Below, piece after piece: positions 17,187 to 28,280 of a stretch of 40,542 nt of DNA. The notes beneath the pieces were generated by a model. That model was not told the DNA's origin, did not search any database, and saw nothing but the letters and a program-made list of their open reading frames with translations. Source of the DNA: Acidobacteriota bacterium. GTDB taxonomy: Bacteria > Acidobacteriota > Terriglobia > Bryobacterales > Bryobacteraceae. The position numbers were made by a program, and so were the translations under genes. Each line of letters opens with the position of its first letter. Within the stretch, counting starts at the first letter, position 1. Location of the stretch: positions 1 through 40,542 of the forward strand of contig JACOSH010000537.1 in NCBI GenBank assembly GCA_016178945.1. Reading direction: 5' to 3'.

Positions 17187-19904
17187 ATGACCTGTCAAGT
17201 AACGAAGCGCTGTTTCTATTGGGTGGCAGCGGTTCTCTTGCTGGCCGCAACGTCGAACGGATTGTTCGGCCAGATGTTATACGTCGGGAATTTCGCCGAC
17301 GCCACGATCTCGGCATATGTCATCGATCAGGAGAGCGGAATTCTCACCGAGATCTTGCCGCGAGTTGCCACGCCCGGGCGTCCCACGTCGGTGACAGTCC
17401 ACCCGAGCGGAAAGTTCGCCTATGTGACGAACGGTGGCGACCCCGCTATTGGCGGACCGAACCTCGCCGCGTTTTCGATCGACGCCAACACCGGCGCATT
17501 GACGCTGCTCGGCAGTGCGCCCGTGACGCCCGGAAGCAGCCCTCAATCGGCGGTGGTCGACCCCTCTGGAAAATTCGTGTTCGTTGCGCACCAGGGGGCC
17601 AACAACGTCTCGGTATTCTCCATCGATACATTGACGGGCGCCGTGTCGCCGATCCAGGGTTCGCCGTTCGCTACGCCGCAGGGCCCCAGCAGCCTGGTGG
17701 TCCATCCGAACGGCAAGGTCGTCTATGTTTCAGCCGGCGGCGCGGGCCAAATCGCGGCCTTCAACATTGGCGCCAACGGAGCGCTGACCCCGGTCGCGGG
17801 ATCGCCGTTCGCGGCCAGGAATAACCTGTTCTGGATGGCCATGGACGCGGCCGGCAAGTTCCTCTTCGCAGTCCAGAGGCAGCAGAACGGCGTCCTGGTG
17901 TACTCGGTAAACGACACGACCGGCGCATTGACGCTGGTGATGGGGTCGCCATTCCCGGTGTCGGGAGCAGTAGCGGGGGTGGCCGTGGACCCGGCAGGCA
18001 AGTTTCTCTATGCATCGAACGTCGGCGGAACGGTCCATGGGTATCGGATCGGCGCCACGGGCGCGCTGACTCCGATTCCGCCCGGGTTCTATCCGGCGCC
18101 GTTCGGGGCCTTTGCCGTGATCCTGGACCCGTCGGGCAAGTTCCTGTACGTCCCGGCGCAGCAATCCAACGTTGTTGGGGGGTACGCGATTGACGCCGAC
18201 AGCGGCGCCCTGACCCCGCTCCCGGGAGCGCCGTTCCCGGCCGGTGTTCAACCGCAGCGCGGCGCCACGGTTCTGTTAACGCCGCCCGTTATTCCACCGA
18301 TCAGTGCGGATTCCGCGCTCAGCCTCTTCAGCCACGCGCTTCCGGGCATGCCTAACGCCGCCATTGCGCAGGGCTCCAGGTTGGCCATCTCGGGCAAGAA
18401 CATCGGGCCGGCGGCAGGAGTAACCAGCGATTTTCCACTCAAGACCGAGCTGCGCGGCGCATCGATTCAGATTCAGTCCGGCGACGTGACCACAGCGGCA
18501 CTCATGATATACGCGTCGAACGGATTCGTAACGGGCGTCGTCCCATCCACCACGCCCCTCGGCGACGCCACGGTGACAGTCACCTATAAGGGCCGTATGA
18601 CCGCGCCGCTCCCGATCACGATTGTGAAAACGTCGGTTGGAATACGCACGCTGAACGGTCGTGGCAACGGACCCGCCAAAGCGTGGACCGTACCGCCGGA
18701 TACAGTCCTGCGTCCGGATCCGTCGATTCTTCAGACTCCTAACACGTTGAACCAGTCAGCCAAGCCCGGGCAGTTGGTGGTTGTCCACGCCACGGGACTT
18801 GGGCCGGTGACCTTCGATGAGACGCAGGATCTGTCGCAGGAGCTGGGCGTTCCGGCGGATGTGATCGTCGGGAATAAGCTTGCTACCGTGATGTACGAGT
18901 TGGGCGCTACATGGGGTACCGACTACATCGTGTTCAAACTTCCGGCCGACGCGCCGGAAGGGTGCTACGTCCCGATTGCGATCCGGGCGGGCGGCGTGAC
19001 CAGCAACGCAGCCAGCATTTCCGTCTCCGCTACGGGCGGGTCGTGCTCCGACGCAACCGGCCTGGCGGCATCCGATATCGATGCGGCGCAGAAGTCAGGA
19101 CAGATCCGCATGGGGACGATCCTGCTGAACCACATCGACTTTGCGCAGTTTGGCGCGGATGATGAAGCGGCCGGCATCTTCGCGCGCTATGATTTCAATG
19201 CACTACTGGAGGGGTTTTCGCCCGGAAACAACGGGGCAGGGATAAGACCGGCGTTCGGAACTCCTCCACTCGGGACTTGCACGGTTTCGCCGGGAACGCC
19301 TACCATTACGAGCCGCTTGTTTGATCTGCCGTCGGATCAAACGCCGTTTCAATTCCTAAACGCGGGGCCGGCGCTCAATCTGAGTGGACCGAAGGGAACG
19401 GTGCAATTGCCAGCGCCGTCATATTACGTCCACCAGCACGACAGCGTCATCACACCGGGCGATTATACGGTCGACAACGGAACCGGGACGCAGGCCGTGG
19501 GGCCGTTCAAGGCCGTTCTGAATTTGCCACCGATGGTGACGTGGACCAATAAGGACGACCTGGCTTTCCCGGACCGCACTCAGGATCTCACGGTCACCTG
19601 GAGCGGCGGCATTCCGGACAAGGAATTCGCGCTTATTGTGGGACTTGCGGTTAGCAATCAGGTCACCGCGGGCTTTCTCTGCGCGGAGAAGGTCTCGGCG
19701 GGCCGGTTCACCGTTCCTGCTTGGGTGCTTTCGAGCCTTCCAGCGTCGGACGCGTTCACAGACGGAGATCAGATCCTGCCAGGCGGACTGCTCGGTGTGG
19801 GCACGGCTCCGCTCACCAGTGTCGGCCGCTTTACCGGGCCTGGATTGGACTTTGGAGTCTTCACGTACGAACAGGCGACGGTAAATCTGGTTTACTACCG
19901 GTGA
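17187..19904 (+). CDS. Lactonase-like seven-bladed beta-propeller with Solibacter-type C-terminal domain, secreted
   Basis: Repeated 'PSGKFxYVxxxGxxxVxxFxIDxxTGALTP' blades; C-terminal 'NTLNQSAKPGQLVVVHATGLGPV...APEGCYVPIAIRAGGVTSNAASISVS' resembles TIGR03437. Confidence 0.88.
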   Translation: MTCQVTKRCFYWVAAVLLLAATSNGLFGQMLYVGNFADATISAYVIDQESGILTEILPRVATPGRPTSVTVHPSGKFAYVTNGGDPAIGGPNLAAFSIDANTGALTLLGSAPVTPGSSPQSAVVDPSGKFVFVAHQGANNVSVFSIDTLTGAVSPIQGSPFATPQGPSSLVVHPNGKVVYVSAGGAGQIAAFNIGANGALTPVAGSPFAARNNLFWMAMDAAGKFLFAVQRQQNGVLVYSVNDTTGALTLVMGSPFPVSGAVAGVAVDPAGKFLYASNVGGTVHGYRIGATGALTPIPPGFYPAPFGAFAVILDPSGKFLYVPAQQSNVVGGYAIDADSGALTPLPGAPFPAGVQPQRGATVLLTPPVIPPISADSALSLFSHALPGMPNAAIAQGSRLAISGKNIGPAAGVTSDFPLKTELRGASIQIQSGDVTTAALMIYASNGFVTGVVPSTTPLGDATVTVTYKGRMTAPLPITIVKTSVGIRTLNGRGNGPAKAWTVPPDTVLRPDPSILQTPNTLNQSAKPGQLVVVHATGLGPVTFDETQDLSQELGVPADVIVGNKLATVMYELGATWGTDYIVFKLPADAPEGCYVPIAIRAGGVTSNAASISVSATGGSCSDATGLAASDIDAAQKSGQIRMGTILLNHIDFAQFGADDEAAGIFARYDFNALLEGFSPGNNGAGIRPAFGTPPLGTCTVSPGTPTITSRLFDLPSDQTPFQFLNAGPALNLSGPKGTVQLPAPSYYVHQHDSVITPGDYTVDNGTGTQAVGPFKAVLNLPPMVTWTNKDDLAFPDRTQDLTVTWSGGIPDKEFALIVGLAVSNQVTAGFLCAEKVSAGRFTVPAWVLSSLPASDAFTDGDQILPGGLLGVGTAPLTSVGRFTGPGLDFGVFTYEQATVNLVYYR

Positions 19905-19905
19905 T

Positions 19906-21948
19906 TCAATCTCTCGCAAAGACGCCAAGATCGCCAAGAAGCTGCCAGGACTCGTCGAACAATCCCGCCAGCGCCACGTCGGGGACGTCGGCGCCCTCCT
20001 TGACCTTCAGGACCGCGAAGTCGCCCAGCCGCGGCATGCTGTAGTCGGCCTGGTATTCGCGTTCGTCGATGGTCAGGCCGGAGTTCAGGACCACGTAGCG
20101 CGAGGGGCGCAGTGGGTTGGGATAGATCAGCGCGGGGAGGTGTTCGGCGGAAGGGAAATCGCGGCCGCCCAGGCTGACCGACTCCCGGGTCCAGCGCACC
20201 GGCAGCTTGCCCCCGAGGCGCGCGATCCAGCGGTTGCTGCCGGGATCACCGAACAGGGCGACATTGTATTGCGCGAAATCGGCCTCAGTGACGTCCTTGT
20301 CATCCTTCATGCGGGGGTGGGCGCGATACCATCGGGCGTACACCCGATCGAAGCGCGCCAGGATCCGCAGGGCTTGCTGGTGAGCCGCCTCGTTCCACGG
20401 GGTGCCGGTGGGGCGCACCAGCAGGAACGGGTCGAGGAAGGCGTCGTCGATGGGGCCTTGCAGCCCGTGTGTCTTGCGCAAGCCGGATGGTTTGCGCGCG
20501 GCAACCCGCCAGGCGGCGCCCGCCTTCTCCAATTGGATTTCGGGCGCCGGTTTCACGCGCAGGTTCTGGCCGTCGATCCGGATGACGGCGGCGTGGCGGG
20601 TCTCCCGCAGGGTCAGGCGCGCCAGGTTCCGGGTGGCGACCTGGTAGCGCCGGCCGTCCCGGTCGCGGATCGCGTCCACCTCCGCGCGCTCGTAATGCTT
20701 TTCGAGCCCGTCGAGCGACACCCAATACGACTGGTTGTAGCGCGTCGTATAGGTCAGGAAGCGAACGTGGTCCGGAGACGTCTGGCCGCGGTCGCCCCAC
20801 TCCTTGAGAAAGGCGTCCACCTGCTCGCGAACCAGCGGGCTGACGTTGTGGCCGGTATTGGCGGAGATCAGGAAGATGGACGGCGTGCCTTTGGCCCGCA
20901 GGAAGTTCGGCTCTCCTTCCGGTGGAAAGCCTTCCTTTTCCAACTGCGCGCGCACCTGAAGCGAGGATTCCAGTTGGCCCCGCGTCTGTTTGCCGGGCTC
21001 CGGCGGAATCCCCGCGACGCCCGTGTCGCTGTCGCCGTCGTGAGCCGCAATCGGGATGTTGAAGGCGTTCAGCGACCAGTCGATGATGTTCTCCCAGATG
21101 CGCAGCGTGGCCTGCTGGTAGGGCGGATAGCCGGGCATTTGCGACCGGCGCGGGTAGGTTCCGGCCCCAATGTCGGCGGCGACGAAGCGGTCCGGGTGGT
21201 GCAGCGCGATGTGCCAGGCGCCGGCGCCACCGAGGGAAAAGCCCCGCAGCACGATGCGGGCGGGATCGATCTTGTAGCGTTTCCGCACCGCCGCGATCGC
21301 CTCGAACACGTCGACTTCACCGGCCCAGTGATTGGCGTTGTTCCAGCGGCCGTAAGCGTCGAGCGTAATCTGGCCGGCGTCGGCGGTGCTGTAGGTCAGG
21401 CTCCTGCTGGGAGTGGGGAACCGGAAAATGAAATTGGCTTCGCTCAGGCGCTGATCGCGCCCGTGCAGCCATACATAGAGCCGGACCGGGCGCGTTCCGT
21501 CGTAGGAGGCGGGGACGGTCAAGCCGTAGGGCTGGACCGAGCCGTCCAGCGCGGAGTAGTAGCCGTGGATCTTGCGGCCCTGTTGCGCCACCCAGGGCGA
21601 TTGCCCGCTCTGCAACAGGCGCGCCCGTTCGAGCCCCTGGTCCAGCACCGCCAGCGCCTGATCGATCCCCTCCTGCGTGAAGAAAGTCTGCGGAAACTCC
21701 AGCAGCCAGCGGCCCGACTTTGCGTAGACGTCGATATCCGCGAGCAGGTCTTCTTCCAGGCGGCCGGCTCGCAAGGCGCGAATCAGGGCGTCCAACTGGT
21801 CCACCTTGGCCTGGATGTGGCGCAGCTCTTCCGGCTTGGGCTGAATGGAGGGAACTTGGAACCCTCCGCCCTTCTTCTGCTGGGGAGGCTGCGCCTCGGA
21901 CCGCCACGCGGCGGCAATTAGGAAGATCGCTATCGCCAATCGGTTCAT
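19906..21948 (-). CDS. Secreted alpha/beta-hydrolase (esterase/prolyl-oligopeptidase-like)
   Basis: MNRLAIAIFLIAAAWRSEAQ signal peptide; 'VRLYVWLHGRDQ', 'IDPARIVLRGFSLGGAGAWHIALHHPDRFVAADIGAG' GxSxGG nucleophile motif. Confidence 0.87.
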   Translation of the reverse strand: MNRLAIAIFLIAAAWRSEAQPPQQKKGGGFQVPSIQPKPEELRHIQAKVDQLDALIRALRAGRLEEDLLADIDVYAKSGRWLLEFPQTFFTQEGIDQALAVLDQGLERARLLQSGQSPWVAQQGRKIHGYYSALDGSVQPYGLTVPASYDGTRPVRLYVWLHGRDQRLSEANFIFRFPTPSRSLTYSTADAGQITLDAYGRWNNANHWAGEVDVFEAIAAVRKRYKIDPARIVLRGFSLGGAGAWHIALHHPDRFVAADIGAGTYPRRSQMPGYPPYQQATLRIWENIIDWSLNAFNIPIAAHDGDSDTGVAGIPPEPGKQTRGQLESSLQVRAQLEKEGFPPEGEPNFLRAKGTPSIFLISANTGHNVSPLVREQVDAFLKEWGDRGQTSPDHVRFLTYTTRYNQSYWVSLDGLEKHYERAEVDAIRDRDGRRYQVATRNLARLTLRETRHAAVIRIDGQNLRVKPAPEIQLEKAGAAWRVAARKPSGLRKTHGLQGPIDDAFLDPFLLVRPTGTPWNEAAHQQALRILARFDRVYARWYRAHPRMKDDKDVTEADFAQYNVALFGDPGSNRWIARLGGKLPVRWTRESVSLGGRDFPSAEHLPALIYPNPLRPSRYVVLNSGLTIDEREYQADYSMPRLGDFAVLKVKEGADVPDVALAGLFDESWQLLGDLGVFARD
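19911..19940. repeat. Dispersed motif CTCTCGCAAAGACGCCAAGATCGCCAAGAA, copy 1
   Basis: Near-identical to 22081-22110; overlaps the 3' end of the esterase gene. Confidence 0.8.
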
Positions 21949-22080
21949 CGCTCAGGTCTCCTGGCTAGCTTAACGACCCAGGCTACCATGCGGGAACCGC
22001 TCACCAACCCGGCGTAGCCGGAACCCCAGGCCAAGGCGATTCTGGCTGAGAGTAGGCGTCCTTGGCGGGCTCCGGATCTA

Positions 22081-22110
22081 TCTCGCAAAGAACGCCAAGA
22101 TCGCCAAGAA
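22081..22110. repeat. Dispersed motif TCTCGCAAAGAACGCCAAGATCGCCAAGAA, copy 2
   Basis: Same motif as 19911-19940, intergenic. Confidence 0.8.
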
Positions 22111-22153
22111 GAACAGCACCGGGAAGCTCGGCACGGACCTAAGTTCGGGCTGG

Positions 22154-22765
22154 TTAGCCGCCGATGATCGGAATGTCCGGCGCGGCGGTGCGAGGAAGCT
22201 TGCCGGTCAACCTGGGATCGTCGGCCACCTCGATGCCGCGCTTGTACGGCGTGAAGCCGGATTTGAGGTAGAAGGCCAGCGCCTTGGGGTGGTCGAGCGA
22301 GCAGGTGTGGAGCCAGAAGCGCATGGGCCGGTAGCTCCAGGCCAGATCGATGGCCTGCGCCATCAGGAAGCGGCCGGCTCCGCGTCCGATCAGGTCGCGC
22401 GTTACGCCCAGGAAGGCCAGCTCAATGTCGGGGAACCGGGTTCGGTCGAGTTCCAGAATCCCCTTGCGGAGCCCGTCGTGCAGCAGGAAGTAAAGATCGG
22501 CGTGCGGGCTCGCCAGGGTCGCTTCAAGCTGGGAATCGGTGAGGAGCAGGCGGCTGAACCAGAGCCAGTCTTCCCCGATCCCGCGGAACAGCTCGCGGTA
22601 CTCGTCGGGCCTCACGCGCCCGGCCTTCTCCAGACGGAATTCCTGGCCTTCCGGACCGGCTCGGGAGGCGGGAGGGGCGGTCATTTCCAGGTAGGTGACT
22701 ACGGCGGCGATCTTGCCAGGCGGCAGATCGGCGTAGCCGTCGAGGGTGAGGATTCCCTGGGTCAT
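22154..22765 (-). CDS. GNAT-family N-acetyltransferase
   Basis: 'GILELDRTRFPDIELAFLGVTRDLIGRGAGRFLMAQAIDLAW...MRFWLHTCSLDHPKALAFYLKSGFTPYKRG' acetyl-CoA-binding region. Confidence 0.88.
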   Translation of the reverse strand: MTQGILTLDGYADLPPGKIAAVVTYLEMTAPPASRAGPEGQEFRLEKAGRVRPDEYRELFRGIGEDWLWFSRLLLTDSQLEATLASPHADLYFLLHDGLRKGILELDRTRFPDIELAFLGVTRDLIGRGAGRFLMAQAIDLAWSYRPMRFWLHTCSLDHPKALAFYLKSGFTPYKRGIEVADDPRLTGKLPRTAAPDIPIIGG

Positions 22766-23262
22766 TCCGCCCTCTTGCTCGCCGTGGCCTCAATATAGGA
22801 TGAAAAGGCCTCCGGCTTGCCGGGCGGCGCGATTTCAAATTTCAACGCCAGCTTGCCGGGGCCGGTGCGGCGGTAGCTCAGCCGGAAGCGCGGGCCGGCA
22901 GGCGCGGGGTCGCTCAGGAACTCAACCGAGTCGGCCGACGACGCGACCGCGTAGTGGATCACGTGCCCTTCATTGTCGAAGTAGATGGCGCGCAGCTTGT
23001 CGCCCGCGGGCTCCGGGTAGACCACCATCAGGTCCTCGTGGGAAAAGGCGGGCCGCTGCGGCGTAGCGGGGTAGCTGGCGCGATTCTTGCGGACCAGGAT
23101 CTTCCGATCCAGATCCAGCCGGAAAGAAAAGCTGCCGGTCCCTTCGCCCGGTTGGCCCGTGCCGGCGCCCGCCCAGTCTCCGATCAGGAATCGGAGAGGG
23201 TCCCAGCGGTCGGTGGCCGACAGCGAACCGAGAAGCAGAAGTGCGAGTGTGAGGGTCTTCAT
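22762..23262 (-). CDS. Secreted FABP/THAP4-like heme-binding beta-barrel domain protein
   Basis: MKTLTLALLLLGSLSATDRWDPLRFLIGDWAGAGTGQPGEGTGSFSFRLDLDRKILVRKNRASYP...; start at 23262 chosen over the longer track ORF; ATGA overlap with the GNAT gene. Confidence 0.65.
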   Translation of the reverse strand: MKTLTLALLLLGSLSATDRWDPLRFLIGDWAGAGTGQPGEGTGSFSFRLDLDRKILVRKNRASYPATPQRPAFSHEDLMVVYPEPAGDKLRAIYFDNEGHVIHYAVASSADSVEFLSDPAPAGPRFRLSYRRTGPGKLALKFEIAPPGKPEAFSSYIEATASKRAE

Positions 23263-23314
23263 CTGGAGGCGAAGATAGCACAGTGGCTTCCGGCCCGGCG
23301 GGGGGAGGGCGGCC

Positions 23315-23340
23315 GCTGGCGGCCTGTCCTCCCAGCCTCC
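23315..23340. repeat. Direct repeat, left copy
   Basis: GCTGGCGGCCTGTCCTCCCAGCCTCC; matches 23827-23851 with a few differences and one gap. Confidence 0.6.
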
Positions 23341-23352
23341 GTGATAACGTAT

Positions 23353-23808
23353 ATGGTTATGAAACGACTTATCGCATGCGTTGTGTATCTTCTCAGCCTG
23401 AGCCCGATCTTTGGAGCTGACAGTCTCATGGTTGGGACCTGGGTCCGCCGCGATACAAAGGAACGGGTTCACGTCACCCTGAAAGTGGAGGCGGCGGGCG
23501 CCGGCCTGAAACTCACGTACACGGTTACCGCTGCACAGGCCCCGGCGGGCCAGATCATGACCGTGTTGACTCAGCTCGACGGTAAAGACGCTGTCGCAAT
23601 GGTCGATGGCAAGCCAAGTGGTCAAACGATGGCGATCAGGTCCATCGATAGCCGTCACATGAGTGGAATCGTAAAAATGGCGGGGGACCAGATTGGCGCC
23701 TCGAAATCGGAGATTTCGCTGGACGGCAAGGTGTGCAAAGTCGAGAACACCTCCAAGGGACCCGATGGGAAACCCACCACATCCGTCGAGTATTGGGACA
23801 GGAAATAA
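23353..23808 (+). CDS. Small secreted hypothetical protein
   Basis: MVMKRLIACVVYLLSLSPIFGADSLMVGTWVRRDTKERVHVTLKVEAAGAGLKLTYTV...; signal peptide; start at 23353 or 23359. Confidence 0.75.
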   Translation: MVMKRLIACVVYLLSLSPIFGADSLMVGTWVRRDTKERVHVTLKVEAAGAGLKLTYTVTAAQAPAGQIMTVLTQLDGKDAVAMVDGKPSGQTMAIRSIDSRHMSGIVKMAGDQIGASKSEISLDGKVCKVENTSKGPDGKPTTSVEYWDRK

Positions 23809-23826
23809 TCGAGTGCCCTGGTGGAC

Positions 23827-23851
23827 GCCGGCGGCCGTCCACCCAGCCTCC
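23827..23851. repeat. Direct repeat, right copy
   Basis: GCCGGCGGCCGTCCACCCAGCCTCC. Confidence 0.6.
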
Positions 23852-23860
23852 TTATGACAT

Positions 23861-24163
23861 GACCTGCTGCTCACCCACGGCCACGTGATCGATCCCAGAA
23901 ACAGGATCAAACGCCCCGCGCGACGTGGCGGTCAAGGAAGGCAAGATCGCCGCAGTCGCCGCCCACATCGATCCAGCCCAGGAGCGCATGGTGATCGAGG
24001 TGGGCTCCCTCTACGTGCTCCCCGGACGGTGCTTTGCCCTGGAGCTAGGCATGTGTTCGGCGCGAAACTGACTGGGAATCAACGGCTTGCATGCGAGATG
24101 ACGCTTGGGGAAGGTCCCGGCCAATGGGCACCAGGGGGACTGGGTGTGGGACAAGATACTTGA
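23861..24163 (+). pseudogene. Dihydroorotase-like amidohydrolase remnant (frameshift plus large internal deletion)
   Basis: DLLLTHGHVIDPRNRI, then +1 frame from 23910 NAPRDVAVKEGKIAAVAAHIDPAQERMVIEVGSLYVLPG (amidohydrolase start), then FGAKLTGNQRLACEMTL (amidohydrolase end) from 24056. The metal-binding core is absent. Confidence 0.75.
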
Positions 24164-24179
24164 ATCTCGCTAAAACAAC

Positions 24180-24208
24180 TTGACAACATTACACTAAGAC
24201 TATATGAT
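24180..24208 (+). promoter_or_regulatory. Sigma70-type promoter for hsp20
   Basis: TTGACA (24180-24185), 17-nt spacer, TATGAT (24203-24208), in an AT-rich patch; SD AGGAG at 24216-24220 before ATG 24230. Confidence 0.75.
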
Positions 24209-24229
24209 GGCTTATAGGAGAACAAAACA

Positions 24230-24664
24230 ATGTCAATCAGCCATTACGATCCACTTGCTGCGCTGCCGGCCGGTTTCCGTCTGTTCGAAGACGCCGTCAC
24301 CCGGATGCTCAGCGAGCCCCGCGGCGCTCGTCCGTGGTCGCCGGACGTCGACATCCTGGAGACGGAAAACGAGTTGGTCCTGAAGGCCGATCTGCCCGAG
24401 GTGAAGCTCGAGGACATCGAGGTCCGGGTGGAGCACGACACCCTTTCGCTGAAGGGCGAGCGCACGTTCGAAAAGGAGGAGAAGGCCAAGGGCTATCACC
24501 GGATCGAACGCAGCTACGGGAGTTTCTCGCGCAGCTGCACCCTGCCGGACTCGGTGGACAGCGAGCAGGTCCGGGCGGCCTACAAGAACGGCGTCCTGAC
24601 CGTCACGCTTCCGAAAAAGGAAGCGGCCAAGCCGCGACAGGTTAAAGTAGAAGTGAAGGGATGA
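24230..24664 (+). CDS. Hsp20/alpha-crystallin family small heat-shock protein
   Basis: 'PDVDILETENELVLKADLPEVKLEDIEVRVEHDTLSLKGERTFEKEEKAKGYHRIERSYGSFSRSCTLPDSVDSEQVRAAYKNGVLTVTLPKKE'. Confidence 0.96.
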   Translation: MSISHYDPLAALPAGFRLFEDAVTRMLSEPRGARPWSPDVDILETENELVLKADLPEVKLEDIEVRVEHDTLSLKGERTFEKEEKAKGYHRIERSYGSFSRSCTLPDSVDSEQVRAAYKNGVLTVTLPKKEAAKPRQVKVEVKG

Positions 24665-24670
24665 AGAAGA

Positions 24671-24767
24671 GGTGTCAGGTGTCAGGTGTTAGGTGTCAGG
24701 GGTGGTGGGCCTTACCCTCACAGGTTGAAACGAGCACCAAGCCACCTAACACCTGACACCTGACACC
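24671..24767. repeat. Perfect 25-bp inverted repeat of GGTGTCA heptamers
   Basis: Arm 1 GGTGTCAGGTGTCAGGTGTTAGGTG (24671-24695); arm 2 CACCTAACACCTGACACCTGACACC (24743-24767); 47-nt spacer. Each arm is a short heptamer array. Confidence 0.92.
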
Positions 24768-24783
24768 CAACACCTGCTCAGCT

Positions 24784-27428
<2,645 letters not shown>

Positions 27429-27432
<4 letters not shown>

Positions 27433-28280
27433 CGTCCGCGAACACGCTGAGAACCGTCCTGCTGCTGGGGCTGCTGAGCGGGCTGCTGCTGTTCGGCGGC
27501 CAGATGATCGCCGGACGAAGCGGCCTCTTCCTGGGACTGGCGCTGGCGGTGGCGATGAACTTCGTCAGCTACTTCTTCTCCGAGAAGATCGCGCTGTCGA
27601 TATACTCGGCGCAGCCGGTGACCCCCTCGGTGAACCGGGACATCTACTACCGGGTGGGCCCGATGGTGGAGAATCTGTGCCGCCGCATGGGACTGCCCAT
27701 GCCGAAGCTGTGGGTGATTCCGGAGGAATCGCCCAACGCCTTCGCCACCGGCCGCAACCCGTCGCACTCGTCGGTGGCCTTTACGCACGGGCTGCTGGAG
27801 CTGATGGACGACGCGGAAGTGGAGGGCGTGATCGCCCACGAATTGGGCCACGTGCTGCACCGCGACATCCTGACCAGCTCGATCGCGGCGACCCTCGGGG
27901 CCGCCATCACCAGTCTGGCCCAGTTGAGCTGGTTCTTCGGGATGCGCCGCGACGATGACGACGAAGGCGGCGGCGGGTGGGGCGGCCTGTTGATGCTGAT
28001 CCTGGCGCCGATCGCCGCGATGCTGATCCAGATGGCGATTTCGCGCACGCGCGAGTACGCCGCCGACGCGGCCGCGGCCAAGTACACGGGCACCCCGCAG
28101 GGCCTGATCGCGGCGCTGCGGAAGCTGGAGAGCGGGTCGCACCGCCTTCCCATGGACGCCTCCCCGGCCACGGCCCATATGTTCATCATCCAGCCCTTCA
28201 CCGGCCAGTCGCTGATGCGGCTGTTCTCGACGCACCCGTCGACCGAAGAGCGCATCGCCCGACTGCAGGCGCTCCGTTGA
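27429..28280 (+). CDS. htpX: M48-family membrane zinc protease HtpX
   Basis: '[17 protein letters not shown]' HExxH; '[17 protein letters not shown]'; N-terminal TM hairpin. ATGA overlap with the clpB stop. Confidence 0.95.

Noticed and set aside
23819-23842. Rho-independent terminator (GGTGGACG...CGTCCACC hairpin) after the small secreted-protein gene
   Set aside because: An 8-bp inverted repeat exists but there is no T-run, and it overlaps the direct repeat.
24671-24767. CRISPR-like array
   Set aside because: Heptamer units are contiguous without unique spacers, arranged as one inverted pair, and there are no cas genes.
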